This document shows, piece by piece, positions 11,732-22,745 of a stretch of DNA of 64,000 bases. Source of the stretch: Cannabis sativa. Its lineage: Eukaryota; Streptophyta; Magnoliopsida; Rosales; Cannabaceae. The notes beneath the pieces were generated by a model. It was given only the letters and a program-made list of their open reading frames with translations. It was not told where the DNA came from and ran no database searches. Every line of letters begins with the position of its first letter. Position 1 is the stretch's first letter. A program made the position numbers and the translations under genes. The DNA lies in the NCBI RefSeq assembly GCF_029168945.1, contig NC_083603.1:53144406-53208405 (forward strand). The letters run 5' to 3'.

Positions 11732-14700
11732 TCATAGAATTCCTCCCAGAACTCTTCTCAGATCAGTTTTCTGTTCGGCAGTAAGTCTTGAAGGATATTG
11801 AACATCAAATTTGATTCTCAAGTTGCCTTTCTTTCCCGGTTCTTTTGAGATCGGCATTCCCTCATTTTGGACAACCATTTCAGCACCTGGCTTGATGATT
11901 TCGGTCAATGGGATCATAAGATTTCTTCCGTCCAGGGTGGTGAGGTCAAGGACTTTTCCTGTTAGAGCCTCTAAAAGAGTTATTTCCTGATTGAGCACAA
12001 GATCATTACCATCCCTTTTGTATACAGCATGCGGTTTTTCATCCACCACAAAAATTAAATCAGCAGGAATGACTCCGGGCTCCTGGTTACCCTTATCAGG
12101 GAAAGTTATCTTTGTGCCTTTCTTCCATCCAGGCTTTATTTCAATTGTCAGTATCTCCTCCACCGTGCGAGACTTACTGCAAGATCGAGCCAGAGTAAAT
12201 AAATTTTGAAAGGAAGAATCATTCAGCAATTCAATACAAGTGAAACTAAGGAGATTTACCAAATATTGAAAATGAATAAATAAAAATAAAAGAAAGCTAC
12301 AAAAAAGCCCTCTTCTATGTTCTTGCCTTCTTTTACATAGGCTGCATGCTAAAAAACTAGCAAGTTTGAGTAAAATACATTGTCTTTTCAATGACAAGAG
12401 GAGGCCTAATTTAGCTTAAAACTTTGAATATAAGAAAAATGTCATATATGTTGATGGACAGTTACTTCTTTTTTAAAATAATAGCAAATGCTGTGACCCT
12501 AATCATGGAATAGCAGATCTAAAACAAAAAAATTACTTTAAACAATCCTGTCAATGTTTAAATAAGAATAATCAGACAGATATCTTATTCAGCTTCTGAT
12601 CTTACAAACTAGACAAATAACACTAGCAATAAGTAATAAAACTGGACATTGACCTAACGAGGAAACATTTAATATCTCTGGACATTGAATGACTAAATAA
12701 TCCACACACAGATGAACAGCAAAATCCTGGAGGCCTTAGTATCGAATATCAAACACTTCGTGTTAAAGAATAATAGTCAAATCAACTCAAGGAGGGGAAA
12801 AGGGTGTATAGGATGATAGTCAATACTATTAAACTTACACTATTAAAAAAAAAAAGAATATAACTTTACCCTGTATTATAAGGTTAAAAAATACCACTTT
12901 CCTTGATTTGGCACCTTCAAACGGTAGCTGCTTACCTATAGCCATTTTAATTCAATCTATCTTATATTTATAAATACTTAGGGGAGCCTTGGCAATGCAA
13001 ATTTCAGAATCTTTGGGACACAAGCTAAGCATTTGGTGAAAGCATTTCACATGTGGTCGCTGGGTTCAGCCAAAATTAACTCAGCATTCAGAAAATATGG
13101 AAATTTTGGTTTACCAACCTGAACTACACCCAGTAGGATGTAAAACCCATATAAAATAATCCAGTCAACAGAGGATAGATAACTGAACAGATTCTCCAAT
13201 ATAGTGACATAGCCACAACTAATCTAACTAAACTCTCATGATTTACTAATTCTAATCATACTTTTCAAAATTGGTCAAGGCGAGGTGGTTCAAAACAAAT
13301 CTCAGGCTACGCCTCTAGTGTCACCATTGAGGCATATATCTCACACTGATGAGGCACACGCCTCTGATGTGAAGCGGACTGAGGCACATGCCTCAGCTTA
13401 ATTGTGTGCTAGGGCTGTTTTATTTTGGGTTCACTAGAATCTTTAAGCTGTTTTTCAGGGTAGTTTTTAGGCTTTTAAATTAATTAAGTGGCCTTCAGTT
13501 TGCACCTTTTTTTAGCAGATTTTTAATAAATAAAGTAGGCAAGATAATGAGACCCTATTTTCAAATTCAAGTCAGCTCTTAGGCAAGTGATGTTTCTTTT
13601 TGAGAGGTAAATCATTTCACTTCTTCACTAATTTTTACTCTTCAAAAAGGGTTCAAGGTATTGTTAGAATGCGGAAGTTGTATTGTTAGAATTGGAAAGT
13701 GTAGTGGATTAAGCAGAATAGGATGAGTGTATCATAAAATGCATGGTGTTCCATCTTAAAACAACAATGAGAGGAGTAGCTAGCCCATGGGTCTTATATA
13801 TAACATTATCTTTCCACCCATTAGCAAAGTGGGACTCTCAAACAGGTATTAAGCGAAAGAAAACACTCATGAACCTTGATTCAAATTCAGCTTCTCATGA
13901 AACTTTTACATATAAATGAACGAAGAAAGACAATTCAGGAAATTTCAGTAACCCTCCAAAGGATCTCTAAAAGAATACCCAATCTTCTCACGTTTTCCTT
14001 GAAATAGTAGAAGCTGGGCTAAAAAGTCCTGACTGAAGTCAAGAACTTGGCAGAGACAGCTTTAAACCTTTTATAAATAACTACGAGTACCAACACAGGC
14101 CAACAACGGCAGCAACAACAATAGCAAAAAGCGGCACCAACAAAGAAGACTACTACCCTTCAGACTTCAGGAGTGATATATATTGGTACAGAAAACATCT
14201 AAGTTGTAACAACATAGAAAGAAAATCCAAAAGGCTAGATAGTAAAAGAGGTTCAAGGAGAGCTACACCTACAATTATCTAATAAACACTAATAATAATG
14301 CACATAGAAATGACATAAAAAGAAAGTATACTTACGTATGCAAATTGTACTTGGAACCAAGTAAAAATGCCTCAAAAAATAGAAAAACGTTATGATTTGA
14401 AGTAGTGCAATACCAATATTATGTATTTATATATATATATATATATATATATCTAACCCATTCTAGAATTGAAATGAAATTCAGCATTTTGTATTATAAT
14501 TAGCTCCGATATCAAAAGCAAGAGAATGAGAAGGTGCGAATTTAGACGTTACCCAAATGAATCGTAGACGTTTCTTGAAATCTTCATCTTCTTCTTGATA
14601 CCTTTACAAAGATCCTCCAAACTACAAGGCAACAGATTCTCCACCGCATTGGCCTTCCGCTGAGCCCCAGACCCACCACTGCCATGAACGGAAAAATCTG

Positions 14701-15181
14701 AAGTACCATTTGTGGCCCTAAAGAACCCATCCCTATAACCCCTCCCCCTACTCGAACTCCTCCCAGAACCCGAGCTTGCCGACTCCGATCCAAAGATCTC
14801 AGCGTATATATCCTCAGCGTCCCGGGGGTTGAACCTGAAGGAGGAGCTGGGGTGGTTATGGTTGTTCTGCCGGAAATGGGAGGCGCGTGAAGAAGACGAT
14901 GGCGTAAACGAGTTGGACGAAGAAGCAGGTGGCGGAGGAGGGAATTGGCCGGACTTGAGAGCCTCCTCGCCGTAAAGATCGTAGATCTGGCGCTTGAGGG
15001 GGTCGCTGAGGACGTCGTAAGCTTCTGAGATTCGCTTAAACTTTGCCTCCGCCTCCGACCGCTTCGTCGCCGGATTCTTGTCTGGGTGCCATATCATGGC
15101 CAATCTCTTGTAAGCCTTCTTCAGGTCATCCTCGCTGGCGTTCCGATTCACCTTCAGTATGTTGTAGTAATCAACCCCCAT
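11732..15181 (-). CDS. DnaJ/Hsp40 co-chaperone, class B (DNAJB1-like)
   Basis: This is a cytosolic-type Hsp40 that would deliver clients to Hsp70 and stimulate its ATPase. Exon 1 is 15181-14553 and exon 2 is 12176-11732, joined across a GTAACG...TTGCAG intron. The joined product is 357 residues, close to the usual 320-350 for plant members. Residues 4-70 form the J domain with the HPD triplet at 32-34 (MIWHPDKN). A Pro/Ser/Gly-rich linker follows (about 80-170) with no Cys-rich zinc finger, which makes it class B. The C-terminal substrate-binding domains contain [49 protein letters not shown] and [16 protein letters not shown]. The start is the first Met of MGVDYYNIL, typical of the family. 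The gene appears intact. Confidence 0.93.
12177..14552 (-). other. Intron of the DnaJ gene (2376 bp)
   Basis: It is bounded on the minus strand by GTAACG (donor, 14552) and CAG (acceptor, 12177). Splicing restores ...[11 protein letters not shown].... It is unusually long for a plant intron and holds a (TA)n tract at 14428-14452. No exon-like conserved coding block is seen inside it. Confidence 0.85.
14428..14452. repeat. (TA)n microsatellite
   Basis: An uninterrupted alternating AT tract of about 25 bases lies in the DnaJ intron close to the donor site. It is likely to vary in length between individuals. Confidence 0.9.
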
Positions 15182-16034
15182 TTCTTCTCCTCTCTGTCTC
15201 TGTCTCTGTCTCTCCTGTTTCTCTCTCTATATGTATATATTACATATCTGTCAATATACATGTCGCATTATAAAAATAAGATAAACTAAAATAAAAAATT
15301 TAAAAAAAAATCTCTAAAAATAAATAATGTGATGAACCTTATTTATAATTAAGATTTTCTTTTTGGTGAATCGGTGATAGTAAAATTGATGTTAATAGTA
15401 ATACAATAAAAAAAAAATATATATATTATAACAACAATTAATTTGGGAGATTTAGTAATTTTTTATATTTTAGTAATTTACTACTACCTTAATCTAACGT
15501 GATTTTTTATTTATTATTATTGTAGACATCTATTTACATAATATAATAGTTATATGAAAAAAAGAAATTAAAAAATTAATAAAAGATTTGCCGTTAACTT
15601 ATAACCAAACGACTCCCTAATAATTTATCTTGTAATTCTGAATCAACCGCCGCATTTCTCCTTAATCAATCTTGACGTTTCTTTTTTCTTTTCTTTTTAA
15701 ATAAATCAATCTTTACGTCTTCTCCAATCCAATTTATTATATATAAAAAAATATAATTCTATAATTAATCGTCATCTAATTTATTTCACAAACCTAGTTT
15801 TTGAGTTTTATATCAAAGTAAAAAAATCATTTTATTTTTCGTTCATAAAATGATTCAGTCAAACATTTCCAACCTGTCTCGGTTTCATGGCATTCAACAA
15901 CTTTTCAATTCAAATTTTATTAACGTTATGTGGCTTCAGTTCAGTCTCATACTCATTCATTTTCACACCCAATAATTACAAAATTAATCTTTTTTAAAAC
16001 AAAGTCAAACATATATATAATTTTATTTTTGCCT
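15182..16034. other. Intergenic region between DnaJ and FAD oxidoreductase genes
   Basis: These 853 bases contain the DnaJ promoter and 5' leader and the 3' flank of the oxidoreductase gene. A CTCTGT/CTCTCT tract at 15188-15228 gives a GA-rich DnaJ leader, similar to GAGA-type leader elements common in plants. The rest is AT-rich, with no further gene. Confidence 0.6.
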
Positions 16035-17498
16035 TTAAACTCTAATGACGGTACGGTCTCTAAGCAAAGCCTCGACCGCTCTTCGACCAGAGACCAAAGC
16101 ACCATCAAACGTGGCACTCGTTAAGTGGTCTCCGCATAAGTACAAACCGGATCCTACCTTAGGATCTTTCATTAGATTAGTTGGAGGGCTCTGATTGGGC
16201 TGAGCATATTTAATCCTGTAAGTCTTCAAGTGCTTCCAATTCCTTACCGTTGATGTTGACGAAGTTGATCCCTTAAACCACTCGGAGAGCTCTCGGACAA
16301 CGTCAGCCGTTAGATCCTCATCGGAGACTCCATCAAAGGTCCCGATGAGTGATACGGAGATTAAAGCCTTGTCTGGTGGGCCATACGATGGTGCCACGTT
16401 AGTGGCGAAGAACATATTATTCACGATTCCTTCGCCCGATCCGTTTATAAAGAGAACCGGGTCCCGAACCGGGATTTCTGCTCGATCAGCTGTGAAATAC
16501 AAACACACCGTGCTCCGACTCGGTTTGTTTTGGGCCGGGTTTGGCCCATTGTCTCGCAAAAGCTTATCGGCTTCGGGTTTGTCTACAGCCACTATAACTC
16601 CCAGTTCACTTCTCAATATTTCTCCCGTTTGTAATATTACCGCCGGTGAATCGAATCCCTCGGAATCGATGGAGATGGCTCTGGAATTGAAGCGAATCGA
16701 GTCGGACGGCAGTTTTGCTGCTAATTGTTTGGGGATTTCCCCGATGCCTTTGGCGGGAATCGTGTTATCTCCGAGGGCTAGGCTCTTGAAGATGAAATCG
16801 AACAATCTGGAAGTGGTTTCGAGATCGCGATCGAAGAAAATTCCTCCAAAGAATGGTCGGAAGAATCTTCCGATTATGGATTCAGAAAATCCGATGCTTC
16901 TCAGAAGCTCCATCGTAGATACCTCATTCGCAGTCATAATTTCATCGTCTGATTTCGTCAGGACCCCAAGTCTTGTCGACGCAATGCGCAATTTGTCAAG
17001 AATTGAACCAATAGGGTTCGTTAGGGACTGGAGGGAGTCCACGAAGTGCCGAATGGGATCAGCGACTATGTGGAATTCGCCGTTGTAGTAAACTCTAGCT
17101 CCGGAGTAGAATTTCTGGAGATTTAACGCTTCGTAATCGAGAAGCTTCTTGGCTTCAGGATATGATGTGATGAAGATTTGAAACCCGCGGTCGAGGATGA
17201 ATCCGTCGACGTAATCGGACCGGACTCGGCCGCCGACCTCATCTGAAGCTTCTAGTAAAAGGAAGGGGACGTTTTCGGAGCTGAGTCGAGTGGCAGCCGC
17301 GAGTCCGGCGAGGCCTGCTCCAACTATAATGACGCCGGTATCGTGAGAAGATTGTGTGGAAGTGACACGTGTCTGGACGGGAAAAGAGGAGGAAGATGCA
17401 CTGGGTTTGAATCTGATGCGGACGGGTCTAGGCTTGGGGGACGAGGGAGAGAGGAAGAAGATGGTGGAGGTCGGGATCGGGACGAGTGTTAGTGTCAT
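16035..17498 (-). CDS. FAD/NAD(P)-binding oxidoreductase, amine oxidase/desaturase fold, probably plastid
   Basis: A single uninterrupted exon of 487 residues. Residues 1-50 are rich in Ser, Thr, Pro and Arg with few acidic residues, as in a chloroplast transit peptide. Residues 55-92 form the dinucleotide-binding fold: VIIVGAGLAGLAAA (GxGxxG at 60-65), E83 at the ribose-binding position, and the GGRV motif. The C-terminal GLYLCGDHLTSATFDGALVSG (about 446-466) is the second FAD-binding motif of the amine oxidase/phytoene desaturase/protoporphyrinogen oxidase superfamily. The substrate is not recognisable. Conserved single-copy plant proteins of this size are annotated only as FAD/NAD(P)-binding oxidoreductases. 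The Met at 17498 is the first in the frame and precedes the transit-like segment. No internal break is seen. Confidence 0.9.
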   Translation of the reverse strand: MTLTLVPIPTSTIFFLSPSSPKPRPVRIRFKPSASSSSFPVQTRVTSTQSSHDTGVIIVGAGLAGLAAATRLSSENVPFLLLEASDEVGGRVRSDYVDGFILDRGFQIFITSYPEAKKLLDYEALNLQKFYSGARVYYNGEFHIVADPIRHFVDSLQSLTNPIGSILDKLRIASTRLGVLTKSDDEIMTANEVSTMELLRSIGFSESIIGRFFRPFFGGIFFDRDLETTSRLFDFIFKSLALGDNTIPAKGIGEIPKQLAAKLPSDSIRFNSRAISIDSEGFDSPAVILQTGEILRSELGVIVAVDKPEADKLLRDNGPNPAQNKPSRSTVCLYFTADRAEIPVRDPVLFINGSGEGIVNNMFFATNVAPSYGPPDKALISVSLIGTFDGVSDEDLTADVVRELSEWFKGSTSSTSTVRNWKHLKTYRIKYAQPNQSPPTNLMKDPKVGSGLYLCGDHLTSATFDGALVSGRRAVEALLRDRTVIRV

Positions 17499-18278
17499 TT
17501 TTTTCTGTATTATTATTTTTCTAATATTTCTTTTTAGGATGGAAACTTGGTATTGGAGCGCAGAGGAACGAAAATGGCTTATCCATATTGTTTTTTTTCT
17601 TTTTTTTTTTTTGACATAATATCCGTTTGTGTGTTTTTGTTTTATTTTCCTTCTTTTATTATTATTATTATTATACTAGTAAAGATATTAAAAATGAATA
17701 ATTTCAAATTTATTTTCATGTGTAATTTTTTTTACACAAAATATTAAAAAAGATAAATCTATATAAAAATTGTAAAGAATTTTAAAAAAATTATATTATA
17801 TTATTCTTATATATAATAAAAAAAAAAAGCCACACAATTATATGTGATAGTCAAAAAATAAAAAACTGAGTAAACGTCACACAAAATTGAAAAAAAAAAA
17901 TATATGTGTTTTTTTATTTTTACACTTCAAAATAGTGTTTTTTTTTTTGTATTTTTACAGAATTTTACATAAAAACTCCTATTACAACTAGTGAAGTAAT
18001 CTAAATCGCAACCAAAAATTGTATAGCAACCCACATCAAACCACCGGAGAAACCACTTTAAAAACTCAAATCATAAATTTAAAAAAAAAAATTAAAAATA
18101 GTATATAAATTAATTCCTAAAAAATAATAAATATATATAAAAAAATTTTATTATATAATTTCAAAATAACTATTATTATTAAAATACTAATATAATTAAA
18201 ATAAAATTTTATAATTTCAATCATAATTATATATCGTCACTTAATAATAATCTAATTTTACACAAAATTAGAAAAAAT
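17499..18278. other. AT-rich upstream region of the FAD oxidoreductase gene
   Basis: No gene is seen. It contains a (TTA)n tract at about 17657-17673. A ~180-bp dispersed repeat at about 17890-18070 reappears inverted at 51500-51680. Confidence 0.5.
17890..18070 (-). repeat. Dispersed repeat, copy 1
   Basis: The reverse complement shares GGTTGCTATACAATTTTTGG, TTGCGATTTAG, AATAGGAGTTT and CACTATTTTGAAGT with the plus strand at 51500-51680. It is non-coding. No target duplication was recognised, so the element class is unknown. Confidence 0.6.
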
Positions 18279-19204
18279 TAACACGATTTTTGTTAAATAA
18301 TAAATAAAATTTAAAGTAATAAATGAACTTTAAAATTAAATAAATAACAATAGTAATAAATGGCAAGAAAATTTTTAATGTAGTTTTGAAATTAATTTTT
18401 CATACTCCACGAGTCTATCTTATTATGGTTTCTATAAACTAAAGCGTATACAAAATACAAAAAAAATTTGTATGATTCTTACTCTTTTTCAAATTGGATG
18501 TCTCATGTTCTCTAGGTTCTGTCTCTATTTATAGGAGTTTTAAGGTGATAGTTATTTCCTTGAGTTCTTATCCTTGTAATCGTTCATGAAACGTGGACAA
18601 ATTTCACGTTTCATATTTACATCGCATGGGATAATAATATAATAACTGCATAATCGGTTCTTGTCTTCATCCATAAATAGTTATTTTGACTGTGCTTCTT
18701 CATCTCGCAATGTAAACGATCTTCTTAAGTTGTTTTATTTTGAAGGTGGCCCTCTGCGCTTATGTATTGTTTGGATAGTACCCCTCGCGTCCTTCTATAA
18801 ATGAGAGAAGAAAACGCGAGATACTATCATAGTGTGACAATTCCGAGATAATCATACTGGGAGTGCTTCCCTTAGTCTTTCAATATACTCACGAGTATGT
18901 GAGTCAATGAGCTGCAAGCTTTTTAAAGAATTTATTATCTACCATTTTCAAACATACTTTTTGTTGGGTATTATGTGTATCTCGAGATAGACCTTCTACA
19001 TTGATTATTTATCTCGCTGGTCTCATAAACCAATAGTTATTATTCATGGCTTGCTTATCTTTAAAAGAATGAGCTCAAATATTTTTAATAATTGTATTTT
19101 CTGAGACAAGTTTATTGAACGCATTTATTGCTCTATAAGATGAGCTGGTCAACTTTTTAATACGTGTCATTACCATATTAATTGCTCAAAATATGCATAT
19201 TACA
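18279..19204 (-). repeat. LTR, family A-related, minus orientation
   Basis: The reverse complement runs from TGTAATATGC (plus 19204) to ...TTAACAAAAATCGTGTTAA (near 18278). It shares ordered blocks with the 36611-37463 LTR: GACACGTATTAA, GGTCTATCTCGAGATAC, GAAACGTG...CACGTTTCAT, CCTATAAATAG TATA box (plus 18519-18530) and GACTCGTGGAGTATG (plus 18401-18415). It appears solo, since no adjacent internal region is recognised. Confidence 0.6.
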
Positions 19205-20249
19205 AGAATCAATCAAATTAGAAATTTTTTTATATATATACATATTAATAAAAAACTCTAAAAAAGCAAAAAAATATTCGTTCAATTTTTTATCTAAAAA
19301 AACAAACAAAGATATATCGTCTAATATTATAGTGAATAAAATTTTAAAAAATTGAAGAATCCTTACATAAATTATAGAGATCTAAAAAAATAATTGATAA
19401 ATCTATGGAAAAATTATCACTTGATTCTAAAACCATTCTTATCACCGTATCTCACTTGTAATTGTCATTACATTAAAAGTTGTTATCATTATCGTAAGTT
19501 ACTTGTAGTTTTCTATCCTAATTAGGTCTGCAGTGTACATAAAACAAATCAAAGAATAATTATTAACTACTCAATTTTATACATAATCGTTCTCTTATAA
19601 ATTCATTATTTATTTATTTTCAAGTACTTTAACATAATGAATAACTAAATAATAAATAAACATTAGAAAAAAAAAGTATTTTATTAGCTCATAAAAAATT
19701 AATATCATAAGTACATATACATACATATTGGTCCAATCAGTAAAAAAATATTAACTTGAGGTCTCATAGTTTCTTCAACAAAAATTTAAATTCATTAATT
19801 ATAAATATATAATATACACCCAGAAAAATAAAATATTGTTGGAAGAACACCAGATAATGAGAGTATTCAAGCACAACAAGAACACTCACTAGCAGTTATA
19901 ATAGTACTCACCTAGAATAGCAAGTACTCAAAGTATAACCTACGAAATAGACAAAAAAGAAAACAAAATATAGAGAAGACAAGAGAATTATAGTGGTTCA
20001 GTTAGGTTTTTGTTTGCTTAGTCCACTTTTGATAATAGTTTCAACTTAATTTATTTAATTTGGATCACCCCTTTATATAGAAAGCATGTGTCCTTTGGAA
20101 TTACACTCCCGGTCAAGTTGGATCGATATTACAATAAATTACAGAATTAAATTAAGATAAATGTTTAAAGAATAAATAAAGAACAATTTTATCCGTTCTT
20201 TTAGCTTAATTGTAGCAACGTATGCGACTTGAGAAATCGCGGCTTGTGG
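19205..20249. other. AT-rich stretch with LTR-like remnant
   Basis: No gene is seen. From about 19856 (TGTTGGAAGAACACC...) to 20110 it resembles an LTR, including GAATTATAGTGGTTCAGTTAG, wording common in minus-oriented plant LTR leaders. Boundaries are not resolved. Confidence 0.3.
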
Positions 20250-20865
20250 CAATTGTGGCAAAGTTGGCACCAACTTGGAAGAGCTATAGGAAAAGAATTT
20301 TCCATAAAAATGAGAATTATTCGTTGGAAGAGATTCAAAAACATATCTGAATCGAAGAGAAATCGAGATTGAGAGATAAGAGAAATATGAAGGAACCTAA
20401 AGATGAGATTTCTAAGGCCAATGCAGTCTCAAATAAGCATCATAAAGGCAAACACAATGATAAGAGTGGTGAAAAATATTTGGGTCCAAGAAAAGACATA
20501 ACCAATTTAAATAAGTGAGATGTCATTGTTTTGTGTGTGGAAAATCTGGGCACTACGCAAGAGATTGTAGGCAGGGATGGACCCAAGTGTATTAGTTTGG
20601 GGGCTATAGCAAAAATATTGCTTTTTAAAAAATTAAATGTAATTTTTTAAATTTGATAATTATAGATCAAAATCGTAAAAAAAGCCCCCATAAAATTAAA
20701 TAATCTAGTAAGAATGATTATAATATAGGTATAAATATTTTTGAATGATAAATAAGCCCCCACAAAATAAAAATTCTGGGTCCGTCACTGATTGTAGGCA
20801 TCGTAAGGATCCAATGAAAAATGAAATTAGTACCATAGATGATGAGGAAGTGATTATGGCATAGT
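20250..20865 (+). pseudogene. Copia gag fragment with CCHC zinc knuckle, interrupted by a MITE
   Basis: Degenerate coding is visible. A stretch near 20389-20515 (MKEPKDEISKANAVSNKHHK) leads, after a frame break, to a zinc knuckle CFVCGKSGHYARDC at about 20530-20570. Removing the insertion at 20572-20790 with one target copy continues the frame as ...RDCR/HRKDPMKNE and ends at the TAG at 20863-20865. Gag packages element RNA. Only the C-terminal nucleocapsid part survives. Confidence 0.7.
20572..20790. mobile_element. 219-bp hAT-type MITE
   Basis: Terminal inverted repeats CAGGGATGGACCCA and (reverse complement of the right end) CAGTGACGGACCCA match at 11 of 14 positions. An 8-bp target duplication ATTGTAGG lies at 20564-20571 and 20791-20798. 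A CAG-type terminus with 8-bp duplication is the hAT signature. It has no coding capacity. Subterminal GGGGGCT words occur near both ends. Confidence 0.85.
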
Positions 20866-21049
20866 GCTTATGTTGTTTTGTGAGATGATTGTCTATATAT
20901 TGTCATATTTAAATAATACTTGTGAAGCTATAAATAAATAAACTTTATTTTACTTTATTGTATGTAATTGGTATATTATTTTGAGAATGAGAATTTTGTG
21001 TACAATAAATTTACAAATAATTTTATTATTTGAGTATAGTTCATGGGTG

Positions 21050-21300
21050 AAATAATTTTATTAGACCGTTTTCAACCAGTAAAAGTGATTACTGGTGGGA
21101 TCCCGCTGGTATTGACCCGCCGATAATACTTGTTCGGTATTACTAATTAATAGCGACAGACTGACACATCAGCCGATATTATTTAATAATATTGGCGGAC
21201 CTATAACGGTAGGACCTGCTAGTATTTATGGCATCAAATTTAATATCTGACACATTAATAGCACGGGTACCCCACCGGTATTACATTTTAAATAAAAATA
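21050..21300. repeat. Probable subterminal region of the CACTA element (left side)
   Basis: GC-richer than its surroundings, with several inverted and direct short words: ACTGGTGGGATCCC, GACCCGCCGATAATAC, GGCGGACC, CTACCGTTATAGG-like and CCACCGGTATTAC. Arrays of such words are typical just inside CACTA ends. A terminal CACTA motif was not found. Confidence 0.4.
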
Positions 21301-21570
21301 AATTAATATTATATATAATTTTCATAAAATATATAATTTATAATAATATTAATAATATTTAAAATTATGATAACAGTAATAATTTTATATTAAATTAAAA
21401 ATAAATTAATAATAAACTAATTATTACACGCATAATTAATTAATAATTATCCCACATACCAAACAAATAATTATCATCCACGGATAATTAAAAACTTAAA
21501 AAAAAAATCCACATATAATTAAAAATTAAACTAATAATTATTGTCCATACATAATTAAAATTAACTTAAA

Positions 21571-22520
21571 CTAATTATTATTGTCTTCATCAAGCACATT
21601 ATCTAAAAATTGTGAACCGTCAGGGTTTAAGTTTAAATGGGTTGTTTGTGCATTATCCTGAGCTTGTGATATTAGCGATGAAGGGTAATATGGCTGCTGC
21701 AAAGATAAAATCTCAACAAATTGTCGAGTCTGTGGTTGTTGTGGTAAATTTGGAGATTGTTGTTGTTGCGAAAAATTTAGAGATTGTTGCTGTTGCGAAA
21801 AATTCAGAGATTGTTGCTGAAACTGACCAGGAAAAATATATGAATTTTGTGTACTAAAAAATTGATCTGAAGAAGGTCGCTGAATTGAACCCTCAAACAT
21901 TATCGGCTGTTGAGATGAACTCCCAAATTGACCAAACATCAGTTGTTGTGATTGTGATCCTCCAAACAAATCAGAGTAGTAAAATTGAGGAGACTGGGAG
22001 AAGCATCCAAACATGTTTGGAATAAGAGGAGATTGGGAGGAACTTCCCTGCATGTTAGGAGAGAACTGTTGAGTCTGCTAAAACGGTTGTTATTGCAGCC
22101 TTGGACAAGTTGCACTACCTTGAGATTGTGTTGGTAAATATTGTTGGAGGAAACTCTCAAATCGCGGGTCATACAAATCAGAAGTGTCGTGTCCCAGTGA
22201 AAAGTGTTCACGCAATCTCCTAAACATCTCAGCCATAATATCAACATCTTAGGAAAGAGTAGACCCTGCTTGAGATTGAGTTTGACTTTGACTTAAAGAC
22301 CCAGATGTTGATTTTTCCCCTTCTTTCCTAAGTTGTAAACAACTTATCGTATATAGTCACTCCTCTCTTCAAAAACCTTGCCCATAACCTTGTACTGGAT
22401 GTCAGACAGTAACTCTGAGGATCCAGGATCATTGCCATATTGCCTTTGAAGTCTACTTTTGGCCATCTCTTTCTCCATTTCATGGGTCAATTCGTCCTAA
22501 CTATAGATAAAAATTGTTTA
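21571..22520 (-). pseudogene. CACTA second protein (Ptta/En/Spm transposase_24-like), Gln-rich C-terminus
   Basis: On the minus strand downstream of the TNP2 remnant lies a decayed gene. Its N-terminal part (about 22500-22330) reads THEMEKEMAKSRLQRQYG, SELLSDIQYKVMGKVFEERSDY, as in Ptta/En/Spm family proteins. Stops then interrupt it. A 160-codon open part at 22053-21571 encodes a Gln/Ser/Phe-rich tail with three repeats of the type QQQSLNFSQQ. In CACTA elements this second protein binds subterminal repeats and assists TNP2. Presence of several stops makes it a relic. Confidence 0.6.
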
Positions 22521-22745
22521 AAATTCAACAATGTGATAATTTTAAGAAAAAAAAATAGAATATTGGTGTAACTCATCCATTTTTCTTTAGCAACGTCATT
22601 GACCTAAGCTTTGTCCTTTTTTCTAGTATGACTTTCTCTCCAAGTTTGGAAGACATATTTTTCTGGCTCCTTCTGTATTGTTATTAGTGTTAGATTTTTT
22701 AAAAATTATAATTTTATTAAATGAATTAATAATTCACTTACAAAT

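Noticed and set aside
11991..12209. Plus-strand ORF opposite DnaJ exon 2
   Set aside because: It is a shadow of the real minus-strand exon.
12177..12397. N-terminal extension of the DnaJ exon 2 open frame
   Set aside because: It lies in the intron. The CAG acceptor at 12177-12179 and the exact frame join to exon 1 give the expected family sequence.
14428..14452. (TA)n tract as part of a satellite or origin
   Set aside because: It is a simple microsatellite in an intron with nothing else around it.
16345..17088. 247-codon plus-strand ORF opposite the FAD oxidoreductase
   Set aside because: It is antisense to a clear gene. The product matches nothing known and is explained by codon bias of the real gene.
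20551..20564. CACTACGCAAGAGA as a CACTA transposon terminus
   Set aside because: It encodes HYAR(D) of the Copia zinc knuckle in a gag remnant, and there is no matching inverted end or 3-bp duplication.
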